A stretch of DNA of 55,321 nucleotides from Frankiales bacterium (GCA_025465465.1 JAODND010000094.1:1-55321); one strand, 5' to 3'. Counted from the stretch's first letter, positions 44,710-53,377 are shown. The notes: generated by a model from the sequence alone, not told the origin. A program made the numbers and translations.

Positions 44710-46344
44710 ATGCGCATCCCGGATCGTCGTCGGCCATGGAGCGTCGGTGCCGCGGCAGCCGTCGCTGTCGCCGTTGCCGTTGGTGGAGCGCAACCGGCCG
44801 TCGCCGCGCCGGTCAGGGTCACGCTGTCGCCGGTCATCGTCGAAGCGGGCAGCTCCCTGCTCGCGCGCACGGCAGTCAACAGCGTCATCGTCGTCAGCGG
44901 TGGCGTGGGACAGGTGGTGCTCGACCTGCCGCTGGTGAACGGCGTGCTCGCCAACCTGACCACCGTCGAGATCGGCCAGCTCAAGACGTCGTACCTCGTC
45001 TCGCCCGACGCGACCGTGCTGACTGCGATGGTCGACAAGGGCGCGGCGCCGGCCCCGTCGCGGCAGCTCGACAACGTGTTCCCGACAGTCACCGGGGCGA
45101 GCAGCGTCATCGCCGGTGGCGTCACCGGCCACGGCGTGGGTGTCGCCGTGGTCGACACAGGCATCGCGAACCTGCCCGACTTCTCGGGGCGGCTGCAACC
45201 GGGCGTCGACCTCAGCGGCGAGAACAACCCCTGGCTCGACGGCTATGGACACGGCACCTTCGTCGCCGGTCTCGTCGCCGGCAACGGGGCCTCGTCAGGT
45301 GGCAGCTATGTCGGCGAGGCACCGGGCGCGGACCTGGTCCCGGTCAAGGTGGCCGGCAGTTCGGGGAAGACCACGGTCTCGACGATCATCCGCGGCCTGC
45401 AGTGGGTCAAGGACAACCCAGGAAACATCCACGTCATCAACATGTCGGTGGGTGCGATCCCGCAGGGACCCACCGCGCTCAACCCGCTGGACCAGGCGGT
45501 CGAGGTCATGTGGCGCGCCGGCTTCGTCGTCGTCGCGTCGGCCGGCAACAACGGACCCGCTCGGGGCACCATCACCTCGCCCGGTGACGACCCGCTCGTC
45601 ATCACGGTCGGTGCGCTGGACGACAAGGACACCGTCACCACCACCGACGACGCAGTCCCTGCGTTCAGCAGCAACGGACCGACCTCCTGGGACGGCTGGT
45701 GGAAGCCAGACCTGCTTGCCCCCGGCAAGTCGGTCGTCAGTGTCATGCCCTCCACGTCGGTGAACTGGAACAACAACAAGTCGGCACGGGTCGGTACGAA
45801 GAACTTCGTCGGCTCCGGCACGTCGTTCGCCGCGGCGATCACGAGCGGTGCCGCGGCGATGCTCGTGCAGGCGAAGCCCTCGGCGAGCGCCGACAGCATC
45901 AAGGCCGCGCTGCTCACCACCACCAACGCCGGCCCGGGCCCACCGCAGGACCCGTTCCAGCAGGGCCACGGCGTCCTCGACGTCTCCCGTGCGGTCGCCG
46001 AGCCGGCGATCAGCATGCTGCAGAACGTCAGCTCCATTCTCCCACCGGCGCTCGGTGCGCCGATCTCGCTGCTGTCGCGCCAGGTCGTCTCCAGCTGGGC
46101 CACCGGCGGGGCCGGGTCGCCGATCTATCCGCAGCCGTATCCCTTCCCCTACTCCGGCCCGGCCACGACCGCCGTCGACCCGCTCAACAGCTCGCCGCTG
46201 TTCCAGTCGTCCGCGTGGAACTCCTCGGCCTGGAACTCGTCGGCCTGGAACAGCTCGGCCTGGAACTCCTCTGCCTGGAACAGCTCGGCCTGGAACTCGT
46301 CGGCCTGGAACAGCTCTGCATGGAACTCGTCGGCGTGGAACTAG
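44710..46344 (+). CDS. Secreted subtilisin-like serine protease (S8) with SSAWN-repeat tail
   Basis: A 544-residue exported protease. A signal peptide ends near GGAQPAVAA and is followed by a ~95-residue pro-region. The catalytic triad is visible: Asp149 in VVDTGIA, His181 in GHGTFVAG and Ser372 in GSGTSFAA, with the oxyanion asparagine in SAGNNG. The C-terminus has a Pro/Tyr-rich linker (YPQPYPFPY) and then nine exact pentapeptides, SSAWN, running to the stop. There is no membrane anchor. A PAS-GGDEF-EAL gene starts 10 nt downstream, so the two may share a transcript. Confidence 0.92.
   Translation: MRIPDRRRPWSVGAAAAVAVAVAVGGAQPAVAAPVRVTLSPVIVEAGSSLLARTAVNSVIVVSGGVGQVVLDLPLVNGVLANLTTVEIGQLKTSYLVSPDATVLTAMVDKGAAPAPSRQLDNVFPTVTGASSVIAGGVTGHGVGVAVVDTGIANLPDFSGRLQPGVDLSGENNPWLDGYGHGTFVAGLVAGNGASSGGSYVGEAPGADLVPVKVAGSSGKTTVSTIIRGLQWVKDNPGNIHVINMSVGAIPQGPTALNPLDQAVEVMWRAGFVVVASAGNNGPARGTITSPGDDPLVITVGALDDKDTVTTTDDAVPAFSSNGPTSWDGWWKPDLLAPGKSVVSVMPSTSVNWNNNKSARVGTKNFVGSGTSFAAAITSGAAAMLVQAKPSASADSIKAALLTTTNAGPGPPQDPFQQGHGVLDVSRAVAEPAISMLQNVSSILPPALGAPISLLSRQVVSSWATGGAGSPIYPQPYPFPYSGPATTAVDPLNSSPLFQSSAWNSSAWNSSAWNSSAWNSSAWNSSAWNSSAWNSSAWNSSAWN
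46207..46341 (+). repeat. Nine 15-bp tandem repeats coding SSAWN
   Basis: Nine consecutive 15-nt units of the form TCSTCSGCSTGGAAC or AGCTCSGCMTGGAAC end exactly at the stop codon of the protease. Every unit encodes Ser-Ser-Ala-Trp-Asn. Synonymous differences (TCG/TCC/AGC, GCG/GCC/GCA/TCC-linked changes) show that the amino-acid sequence, not only the DNA, has been held constant. Confidence 0.95.
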
Positions 46345-46354
46345 GCGCCCGGCG

Positions 46355-49096
46355 ATGACCCTGCCCCGGCGCGCACGAGCCGTGATCCTGGCGGTCGTCG
46401 TCGCGGCTGCCGGGCTGGTCGCGGGTGTGGGCGGCTACTACAGGGACGCCGGCTTCGGCCGGCTCGGGACCCTCACGCTGCTCACCTGCCTGGTGCTGGC
46501 CGCCTGGACCTGGCCCCTGATCGTCTATCGAGGACAGTCGTCGGAGGCGGTGCACGCTGACGAAGGGTTGCTGCTCGTCGCGTTGCTGTTGCTGCCGCCG
46601 AGCGGCGTGCTGGTCCTGCTCGGCGTCGCGGCGGCGGTCGGGCAGCTGGTGCATCGGCGCGCGCTGGTGAAGGCCACGTTCAACTGGGCCGCAGTGATGG
46701 TCGCGGTAGCGCTGGCCGTCGTCGCAACCCGGCTGCTCGGGATCAGCACCACCGGGCGCGCCTCCGCGGCCGACCTCGCCATCGCGCTCGCAGGCGTCTG
46801 CCTGTTCTTCGTACTCAGCGCCCTCATCGTCGCTGCCATCATCGCTGTCACCTCCTCGGCGAGGCTCCGCGTCGCACTGCTCGACGGTGCCGGGCTCCGG
46901 GCGCTGGTGCTCGCCGTCGGGTGCGTCGTCGCCGCGCCGGTGGGTCTGGCGGCGCGTGCCGCGCCCTGGGCGGTCGTGCTGATGCTGCCGCTCTATCTCG
47001 GCGGGCGCTGGGTGCTCGCCGGCCGGTTCGACGCCCGGCACGACCGCGACCGGCTGCTGGGCCTGTTTGACGCGACCCTCACTGTCCACCGGCCGCTGGC
47101 GGCCGCCGACGTGCGAGCCGAGCTCACCAACGTGGCCGGCGAGCTGCTGCGCTGCCCCCAGGTGCGGTTGTCGCCCGAGCAGCCTGACCACGCCGAGCTG
47201 AGCAGTCGCCTCGACGTCGACGGCACGACGGTGTGGCTCGCGCTCGCGGGGCGGCGGCACTCCGAGCCCTACGACGCGGCCGACCAACGGCTGCTCGATG
47301 CCCTCGCTGCGGTTGGGGGATCGGCGCTGTCCCACGCGGCGATGTATGCGCGCGCACAGCGGCAGCGCGACGAGCTCACTGCGATCATGGGAGGGCTGGC
47401 CGAAGGCGTCGTCGCGTTCGACGCCGACGGGTGGCCGATCTATGTGAATGCCGCCGGTGCCTCGCTGCTCGCCACGTCCGCGGATGTGCTGGTGCGCAAG
47501 GACTCTCGCGATCCCATGACGGATACCGCACGGGACTCGCTGGTCGCTGTCGTCGGCCGGTGCCTGCGCTCCAAGACCGCGGGCGCGGACGAAGCGGCGA
47601 TCTTCCTTCGCTTCGATGGAGCCACCTTCCCCGCGAGCTACACCTGCGCGCCGATCCTCGACGGGGACGAGGCGGTCGGCGCCGTCCTGGTCTTCCGCGA
47701 CGTGAGCGAGCGCATCGCCGCCGAGCGGCAGCTCGCTCACAACGGGTTCCATGACCAGCTCACCGGGTTGCCCAACCGGCGGCTCTTCCTGGACCGCCTC
47801 GACCAGGCGTTGCGGCGAGGCGAGCGGAGCGGCAGTACGCACGCGGTGCTGCTCGCGGACGTCGACCGCTTCAAGGTGCTCAACGACAACCTCGGGCAGC
47901 GGGCGGGGGACGAGCTGCTCCGAGAGATCGCCCGGCGGATCGCTGTGGTGGCTGGTCCGTCCGACACGCTCGCCCGCTTCGGCGGGGACGAGTTCACTCT
48001 TCTGGTCGAGGATGTCCATGGGGTAGGCACCGCGCAGCGGCTGGCCGCCCGCATCCTCAACGAGGTCAGCGCACCGGTGCGGCTGTCCGAGGGTCGCGAG
48101 GTCGTCGCGACCGTGAGCATCGGGATCGCGATGACCGACGGGCAGCCCACCGCCGACGATGTGCTGCACGACGCCGATGTCGCGATGTCGCAGGCCAAGG
48201 CCGCCGGGGTCGGCGGCGTGCACTGCTATGACGCGGCAGCGATGCGGGCGCGGTCGGTGCACCGCTTCGACCTGGAGGCGGACCTGCGCGCCGCCATCGC
48301 GCACGATGCGCTGGAGGTCTACTACCAGCCAAAGGTCGACCTGCAGCGGGGCACGATGCGCGACGTCGAGGCGCTCATCCGCTGGCCCGACCCGAAGCAG
48401 GGGCTACGGATGCCGGGGGAGTTCATCCCGATCGCCGAGGAGTCCGGCCTGATCTTGCCGCTCGGCCGGTTCGTGCTGATCCAGGCGGCCCGGCAGTCGC
48501 ACCTCTGGGAGCAGAGCGGTGTCCAGGTGAGCGTCGCGGTGAACCTGTCCGCGCGCCAGTTTCAGGACCCGGGTCTGCTGCGGCAGATCGCGACTGCACT
48601 GCGGGTCAGCGAGCTGCCGCCCGAGCGGCTCTGCCTGGAGATCACCGAGACCTTGGCAATGCAGGATCTCGAGCTGACGGTACGCACGCTCGGCGAGCTC
48701 AAAGGTCTCGGTGTCGAGCTCGCCATCGACGACTTCGGGACGGGCCACTCCTCGCTCAACTACCTGAAGCGGTTCCCCGTGGACGAGGTCAAGATCGACC
48801 GCAGCTTCGTCGGCGACCTCGACCACAGCGAGGTCGACAGGGCGATCGTCGCCGCGATCGTGGGGCTGGCGAACGCGCTCGGCATGCGTACCGTGGTCGA
48901 GGGTGTCGAGGACGCAGCCCAGCTGGAGCGCGTCCGCGAGCTCGGGTGCACGTTGGCGCAGGGCTTCCACGTGTCGGTGCCGAAGCCGGCTGACCAGGTG
49001 ACGCAGCTGCTGCTGGCTCGCGAGAACATCCCCCAGCCCAGGGACGGCAGCCAGCCCGTCACCATCGACCTGACCCGGACCCCGAGCTCGATCTGA
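46355..49096 (+). CDS. Membrane PAS-GGDEF-EAL c-di-GMP enzyme
   Basis: A 913-residue protein. Residues 1-215 hold about seven membrane helices, ~230-330 a GAF-like region and ~335-445 a PAS domain (MGGLAEGVVAFDADGWPIYV). GGDEF follows with FGGDEF at 542-547 and LADVDRFKVLNDNLGQRAGD. The EAL domain contains EAL (672-674), NLSARQFQDP, LEITETLAM, DDFGTGHSSLNYL, VKIDRSFV and VEGVED. Both catalytic domains appear intact, so the net activity must be signal-dependent. ATG 46355 has a weak ribosome-binding site and lies 10 nt after the protease stop. Confidence 0.9.
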   Translation: MTLPRRARAVILAVVVAAAGLVAGVGGYYRDAGFGRLGTLTLLTCLVLAAWTWPLIVYRGQSSEAVHADEGLLLVALLLLPPSGVLVLLGVAAAVGQLVHRRALVKATFNWAAVMVAVALAVVATRLLGISTTGRASAADLAIALAGVCLFFVLSALIVAAIIAVTSSARLRVALLDGAGLRALVLAVGCVVAAPVGLAARAAPWAVVLMLPLYLGGRWVLAGRFDARHDRDRLLGLFDATLTVHRPLAAADVRAELTNVAGELLRCPQVRLSPEQPDHAELSSRLDVDGTTVWLALAGRRHSEPYDAADQRLLDALAAVGGSALSHAAMYARAQRQRDELTAIMGGLAEGVVAFDADGWPIYVNAAGASLLATSADVLVRKDSRDPMTDTARDSLVAVVGRCLRSKTAGADEAAIFLRFDGATFPASYTCAPILDGDEAVGAVLVFRDVSERIAAERQLAHNGFHDQLTGLPNRRLFLDRLDQALRRGERSGSTHAVLLADVDRFKVLNDNLGQRAGDELLREIARRIAVVAGPSDTLARFGGDEFTLLVEDVHGVGTAQRLAARILNEVSAPVRLSEGREVVATVSIGIAMTDGQPTADDVLHDADVAMSQAKAAGVGGVHCYDAAAMRARSVHRFDLEADLRAAIAHDALEVYYQPKVDLQRGTMRDVEALIRWPDPKQGLRMPGEFIPIAEESGLILPLGRFVLIQAARQSHLWEQSGVQVSVAVNLSARQFQDPGLLRQIATALRVSELPPERLCLEITETLAMQDLELTVRTLGELKGLGVELAIDDFGTGHSSLNYLKRFPVDEVKIDRSFVGDLDHSEVDRAIVAAIVGLANALGMRTVVEGVEDAAQLERVRELGCTLAQGFHVSVPKPADQVTQLLLARENIPQPRDGSQPVTIDLTRTPSSI

Positions 49097-49133
49097 CGTC
49101 GCCCGCCGCTGAACACCTCGCCGGGTGGGAAAT

Positions 49134-49179
49134 CGGAAAGGCGGACACGCCAGAACGCGATCGAATTACCTACTTTCCG
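49134..49179 (+). other. Candidate structured leader before GGDEL gene
   Basis: CGGAAAG (49134-49140) pairs with CTTTCCG (49173-49179), enclosing a smaller GCG-GACA-CGC-type hairpin and an AT-richer stretch. The element lies between two c-di-GMP genes, some 165 nt before the likely GTG start. It matches no riboswitch consensus that I recall. It could equally be the 3' hairpin of the preceding gene. Confidence 0.25.
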
Positions 49180-49345
49180 CCGAACCGGGCCCTGCGAAGG
49201 CTGGCGGGACTGGGCCACACGGCCGCAGCCACCGGGGCGCGAGCGACATGTGGGCTATGCGCAAGATGACTCTTTCGTGCAGTGCCGCCACATGATCACG
49301 TGCTGCACGCTGAGAGCCGGTACTCGGACGAAGGCGAGCAGCACT

Positions 49346-50515
49346 GTGGGGACGCCTGTCGAGCTCACGTATCGCGACGAGGTGCGGGCGCGCGCGATGA
49401 CGAGCGCCGTGCTGATCGGTATCACGGCGCTTGTCGTCGTACCGGCCTGGGCGGTGTTCGACCACCTGCTCGAGCCTTCCTTCGCGACTGCCTTCCTGCG
49501 GCTGCGGTTGCTGTGCGATCTGCCGCTCCTGCTCGGACTCGTCATGCTGCGCCATCGGTGGGGACAGCAGCGCCCGGAGCTGTTCGCACTCGGCATGCTG
49601 TCGGTCGTCCAGATCGAGATCGCCTGGATGGTCGTGCGGGCCAGCGATGCCCGCGAGTTCTACCTGCTCGGGTTTTCGCTGGCGCTGTTTGCCAGCGGCT
49701 GCGTGATGGCAGGCCCGGCGAGGTGGACGCAGGCACTGGTCGGTGTGACCTGGGCGGCGCTGGGGGTCTGTGCTGTCACCGCACCGCATCAGATGTCACG
49801 GCAGGACCTCGCCGCCTGCGGCTTCTATCTCGGCACCGCATCCGTCATCGCGGTCATCGCCCATGCCCAGCGCAGCCGGTTGACGGCGCGCGAGCTCGCC
49901 ACCCGCGGCCGTCTCGAGCAGGAGCAGGCCCGCAACGCCGAGCTGCTGTATCAGCTGCAGCGGCAGAACTACGAGGACTCGCTGACCGGCCTCGCCAACC
50001 GGCGGGCCTGGGATGCCGAGCTCGAGGCCGCCTGCTCGGCGGCCGACACCGACGGCACCGCGGTCGCTGTCGTCCTCATCGACGTGGACAGGTTCAAGCA
50101 GATCAACGACCTGCACGGGCACGCGAGCGGCGACGAGGCCTTGCGTACGGTGGCCGCGCTCGTCACCCAGTGCGTGGGTGCTCGCGGCAAGGTGGCGCGG
50201 ATCGGCGGCGACGAGCTCGCGGTGCTGCTCCCAGAGATGAGCGCCGGCGCGGCGTTCGACGTCGCCGAGCGCATCAGGGAGGGCGCCGTCAGCGCGACCA
50301 CGGCGCTGAGCGGCCGCGTGCGGCTCAGCCTCTCCCTGGGGGTCGCGTCGGCCTCCGGCGCGGCGGCGGTTCCCGGCGACCTGATGGCCCGCGCCGACCA
50401 CGAGCTCTATCGGGCAAAGGCGACCCGGAACGCCGTCTCGGTCAGCAGTCAGGGCAGCGACGTCTCCTCGCTGCCCACCCAGCGTCCCCCCAGCGAGCGG
50501 GCCGTACGAACCTGA
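49346..50515 (+). CDS. Membrane GGDEF-family protein with GGDEL signature
   Basis: A 389-residue protein. Residues ~18-185 hold about five to six membrane helices, then a charged linker helix (LEQEQARNAELLYQLQRQ) and a GGDEF domain: DSLTGLANRRAWD, LIDVDRFKQINDLHGHASGD, IGGDELAVLLP (GGDEL at 287-291). The final Phe of GGDEF is Leu here, a change often tolerated, so cyclase activity is probable. The start is uncertain: GTG 49346 follows AAGGCGAG; ATG 49292 and GTG 49250 are in frame but lack a site. Confidence 0.83.
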   Translation: MGTPVELTYRDEVRARAMTSAVLIGITALVVVPAWAVFDHLLEPSFATAFLRLRLLCDLPLLLGLVMLRHRWGQQRPELFALGMLSVVQIEIAWMVVRASDAREFYLLGFSLALFASGCVMAGPARWTQALVGVTWAALGVCAVTAPHQMSRQDLAACGFYLGTASVIAVIAHAQRSRLTARELATRGRLEQEQARNAELLYQLQRQNYEDSLTGLANRRAWDAELEAACSAADTDGTAVAVVLIDVDRFKQINDLHGHASGDEALRTVAALVTQCVGARGKVARIGGDELAVLLPEMSAGAAFDVAERIREGAVSATTALSGRVRLSLSLGVASASGAAAVPGDLMARADHELYRAKATRNAVSVSSQGSDVSSLPTQRPPSERAVRT

Positions 50516-50517
50516 GC

Positions 50518-51153
50518 TCAGGGCTCGCCGATCAGGGTGTGCAGGGTGTCGGCGGCGCCGGGGAACTCGAGGGCCGCGGCGAGGGTGACGCCGAGCCCCG
50601 CCAAGGCCGAGACGAGCTCCTCGATGTCGTGCAGCGCCGCGTCGTCCGCGACGGCCACCTGCAGCATCAACCCGTCGTGCACCGCGACGAGCAGCCGGGC
50701 CAGCAACATGTCGACGCCCGGCGACAGGGTGGGCGTCGCTTCCGAGATGGCGCCGGCGATCGAGTCGAGCGACTGCGAGAGGCTCTGCGTGAGCTGGCCG
50801 GAGAGCTTCGAGTTCTGTCGCGCCTCGACAACCCCGTCGAGATAGGCGAAGTAGTCGTCCCGCTTGCCAGGCAGGTCCGCGAGCATCGTGCGGACAGCGG
50901 CGAGCATCCGCTCCTGGGGTGACCCACCCTCGACGCGCGACGCTTCGACGGGTCCGGCCGTCCACTCCGCGCAGATCTGCGCGAGGACCTGCGTCATCAG
51001 CTCGTCCTTGCTGCCGAAGTGGTAGCCGATCGAGCGGAGATTGGCTCCCGACACCTCGGTGAGGTCGCGGGCGGTCGTGCGCGACAGGCCCTTCTCGTGC
51101 AACAGCTCCCGAGCTGCCCCCAGCAGGGTCTCGCGATGACTCATGCCCGACAT
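50518..51153 (-). CDS. TetR-family transcriptional regulator
   Basis: A 211-residue regulator: ETLLGAARELLHEKGLSRTT, then LTEVSGANLRSIGYHFGSKDEL for the DNA-binding helices, and a TetR ligand domain. It is divergent from an AurF-like oxygenase gene across a region holding four GTATAC boxes, which is probably its operator, so it should regulate both genes. ATG 51153 is chosen for AAGG upstream; ATG 51144 is an alternative. A longer frame would run through the operator. Confidence 0.9.
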   Translation of the reverse strand: MSGMSHRETLLGAARELLHEKGLSRTTARDLTEVSGANLRSIGYHFGSKDELMTQVLAQICAEWTAGPVEASRVEGGSPQERMLAAVRTMLADLPGKRDDYFAYLDGVVEARQNSKLSGQLTQSLSQSLDSIAGAISEATPTLSPGVDMLLARLLVAVHDGLMLQVAVADDAALHDIEELVSALAGLGVTLAAALEFPGAADTLHTLIGEP

Positions 51154-51171
51154 CGTGCCTTGCGCTCTCAT

Positions 51172-51208
51172 GTATACAAGCGTATACCCTAGGTATACGC
51201 CCGTATAC
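51172..51208. promoter_or_regulatory. Four-box GTATAC operator
   Basis: GTATAC occurs at 51172-51177, 51182-51187, 51193-51198 and 51203-51208, with centre spacings of 10, 11 and 10 nt, about one helical turn each. Each box is a self-complementary hexamer and the whole array is nearly symmetrical. It fills the gap between the divergent TetR and oxygenase genes, so two TetR dimers or a larger complex could bind and close both promoters. Confidence 0.85.
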
Positions 51209-51221
51209 ATGAGGAGATGCC

Positions 51222-52109
51222 ATGTCTGTCGACCTGCAGGAGCGCACCGCCCAGCGCCTGATCGCGGCGTCCGCGAAGCACACCCTCGACCCCGATACGG
51301 AGGTCGACTGGGAAGCGCCGCTGCTGGCGCACGCGCCCTTCATGCCGTGGGAGTCGGTGAGCCTCTTCGACACCCCTCTGTGGTGGGGCATGTCGCCGCA
51401 ACAGCGTCAGGACCTGTCCCGTCACGAGGTAGCCAGCCTGGCGGCCACCGGGATCTGGCTGGAAAACCTGCTGATGCGGATGCTGCTCCGCCACGTCGCA
51501 CCACTGGACCCTCGGTCGGCCCATGTGCAGTACGCGCTCACCGAGATCGAGGACGAGTGCCGGCACAGCATCATGTTTGGCCGCCTGATCGAACGCCTCG
51601 GGTGCCCCGCCTACGAGCCGCACCGCGTCGCCCGCCGGCTGGGAGCGCTGTTTGCGAGTACGTCGGACGGACCGGAGGTCTTCGCCGCGGCCCTCATCGG
51701 CGAGGAGGTCCTCGACCAGCTGCAGCGACGGTCACTCGCGGACGAGACCGTGCAGCCGTTCGCACAGCAGGTCAACCGGGTTCACGTCGTCGAGGAGGCC
51801 CGCCACATCGGCTACGCACGCGGCGAGCTCACCCGCCAGTGGCAGGCGGCCTCGGCGCCGAAGCGCGTCTTGTTCCGTGCCACCATCGCGGCCACCGTCG
51901 CCACGACGGTCGGGTCCTACATCTCACCTGCGGTCTACAGCGCCGTCGGTCTGGACCCTCGGGAGGCGGCGCGTGCGGCCCGCACGAGCCCGCACCGTCG
52001 CGAGGTCCTGCGCACGGCGGGGGAGCGGTTGACCGATCGGTTCCTCGAGCTCGGCATCATCGGCGGGCCGAGCAAGCAGGTCTGGCGGCGGGTGGGGCTG
52101 CTCGGCTGA
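51222..52109 (+). CDS. AurF-like di-iron oxygenase
   Basis: A 295-residue protein of the p-aminobenzoate N-oxygenase (AurF) family. The di-iron ligand motifs are visible: a helix around GIWLENLLM, EIEDECRHSIMFG with ExxxxRH, GEEVLDQLQ, and VVEEARHIGYARGE with the EExRH pair. Such enzymes oxidise amines or aromatic substrates using O2. GAGGAG lies 6 nt before the ATG. It is divergent from a TetR gene across the GTATAC operator, so expression is probably induced by a small molecule. Many actinobacterial relatives are uncharacterised and the substrate is open. Confidence 0.83.
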   Translation: MSVDLQERTAQRLIAASAKHTLDPDTEVDWEAPLLAHAPFMPWESVSLFDTPLWWGMSPQQRQDLSRHEVASLAATGIWLENLLMRMLLRHVAPLDPRSAHVQYALTEIEDECRHSIMFGRLIERLGCPAYEPHRVARRLGALFASTSDGPEVFAAALIGEEVLDQLQRRSLADETVQPFAQQVNRVHVVEEARHIGYARGELTRQWQAASAPKRVLFRATIAATVATTVGSYISPAVYSAVGLDPREAARAARTSPHRREVLRTAGERLTDRFLELGIIGGPSKQVWRRVGLLG

Positions 52110-52153
52110 CAGGCTGCCCCGAAAGCGTCACGCAGCGTGGCACCCTGTCGGTT

Positions 52154-52681
52154 GTGATCCGCCGTACCGCCGTTGCTGTCGTGCTGGCCGCGGGTGTGCT
52201 GCTCCCCCAGCCGTCGGCGCAGGCCGCGGGCTTCGCGTCGCTGTCGATCTCGGTGCCCAGCTCCGCGTCGCTCGGATCGCAGACGACCGGCGCCTCGAGC
52301 ATCAGCGGATCGCTCGGCTCGGTCACGGTGACCACAATCGGGGGGACCGGTCTCGTCGGCAACGGCCAGTGGACGGCGACGGTGGTGAGCACCGCGTTCA
52401 AGACGGGCGCCGGCAGCGCCAGCGAGACGATCGCGGCGGGCTCGGTGAGCTACCGCTCCGGCCCGGTGACGGGCACCACCGGCATCGCGGCAAACCTCTG
52501 CACCCCCAGCCAGCTCGCGTCGTCCGTCTCGATCGGGACGACCCAGACGGCGATGAGCTGCGGCACCGTCCCGCTGCTGACGGGCACCACCGTCACGTGG
52601 CAACCCACGATCACGATCTCGCTGCCGGTGTCGGCCGTGGCGGGCACCTACACGGGGACGATCACCCACAGCGTGGCGTGA
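52154..52681 (+). CDS. Secreted WxL-like beta-sandwich protein, copy 1
   Basis: A 175-residue exported protein. Signal peptide MIRRTAVAVVLAAGVLLPQP, cleaved near AQAA. The mature protein shares with the next two genes an SGSLGSVTVT strand, a QWTATVVSTAFKTGAGSASE block and the ending AGTYTGTITHSVA. It differs in a two-cysteine insertion (NLCTPSQ...MSCGTVP). The pattern resembles WxL-domain surface proteins but without the literal WxL tripeptide. The GTG start has no Shine-Dalgarno; CACCCT ends 7 nt upstream, suggesting a leaderless message. Likely bound at the cell surface. Confidence 0.75.
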   Translation: MIRRTAVAVVLAAGVLLPQPSAQAAGFASLSISVPSSASLGSQTTGASSISGSLGSVTVTTIGGTGLVGNGQWTATVVSTAFKTGAGSASETIAAGSVSYRSGPVTGTTGIAANLCTPSQLASSVSIGTTQTAMSCGTVPLLTGTTVTWQPTITISLPVSAVAGTYTGTITHSVA

Positions 52682-52824
52682 ACCGGGCGCGTCCGCGGCC
52701 ATTCGGAGCAGTCGTACGGCCAGGTATCTAGTCCCCGAGATGATCACAGCGGGCTATGTGGTGTGGCCCCGAAGACCCCGAAACAAGGAGGGTCATCCCC
52801 CCACTCTTACCCAGGAGAGCACCG

Positions 52825-53358
52825 ATGCGAAAGACGTTGACCATCACCGCCGCCACTGCTGCCGGCCTCATCGGTCTGCTCGCCGGCCCGGCGTCGGCCG
52901 GTACGACCACCACGACGTTCACCCTCAGCGGCAACGCGAGCGGACTCGCGGTCTCCGTCCCCAGCAGCGCGAGCAACATCGCGACCGCCTCGACCGGTGC
53001 CACGTCGGCGTCGGGTTCGCTGGGCAGCGTCACGGTCACCGACCCGCGCGGCTCGCTCGTCGCCACCTGGACCGCGACCGTCGCCTCGACCGACTTCACC
53101 ACGGGCACCTCCACCGCGAACGAGACGGTCGCCAAGTCGGCCATCACCTACTCGTCGGGCGTCGGCACGGCGGCGGCGGGCCAGGTCGGTGCCATGGTCC
53201 CGAGCGTCAACGCCTCGCTGGCCAGCAGCGCGACGGCCGCCACGTGGGCCGGTGTCGGCAACAACACGGTCAGCTGGACGCCGAGCCTGACCTTCACGCT
53301 GCTGGCCTCGCAGGTCGCGGGTACCTATTCCGGCACGATCACCCACTCGGTGGCCTGA
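52825..53358 (+). CDS. Secreted WxL-like beta-sandwich protein, copy 2
   Basis: A 177-residue exported protein with signal MRKTLTITAATAAGLIGLLA, cleaved near ASA. The mature part has SGSLGSVTVTDPRGSLVATW, TATVASTDFTTGTSTANETV and SLTFTLLASQVAGTYSGTIT, ending HSVA. It is clearly paralogous to copy 3 and more distantly to copy 1. The DPRGS...W segment is the part most like WxL domains. AGGAGAG lies about 6 nt before the ATG. It lacks the cysteines of copy 1. It is probably a structural or binding component of a surface complex. Confidence 0.8.
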   Translation: MRKTLTITAATAAGLIGLLAGPASAGTTTTTFTLSGNASGLAVSVPSSASNIATASTGATSASGSLGSVTVTDPRGSLVATWTATVASTDFTTGTSTANETVAKSAITYSSGVGTAAAGQVGAMVPSVNASLASSATAATWAGVGNNTVSWTPSLTFTLLASQVAGTYSGTITHSVA

Positions 53359-53377
53359 TCCCGAGTATCAAGGAGGG

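Noticed and set aside
46207..46341. CRISPR or intergenic tandem-repeat array
   Set aside because: The 15-bp units are in frame, encode the same pentapeptide each time and end exactly at a stop codon; there are no spacers.
45848..46354. N-terminal extension of the PAS-GGDEF-EAL protein through the protease gene
   Set aside because: The added residues are Arg/Ser/Pro-rich out-of-frame sequence overlapping the SSAWN repeats; ATG 46355 begins a normal membrane helix.
46184..48304. 706-codon minus-strand frame opposite the PAS-GGDEF-EAL gene
   Set aside because: Translation is His/Arg/Gln-rich without motifs and covers a gene with complete catalytic domains.
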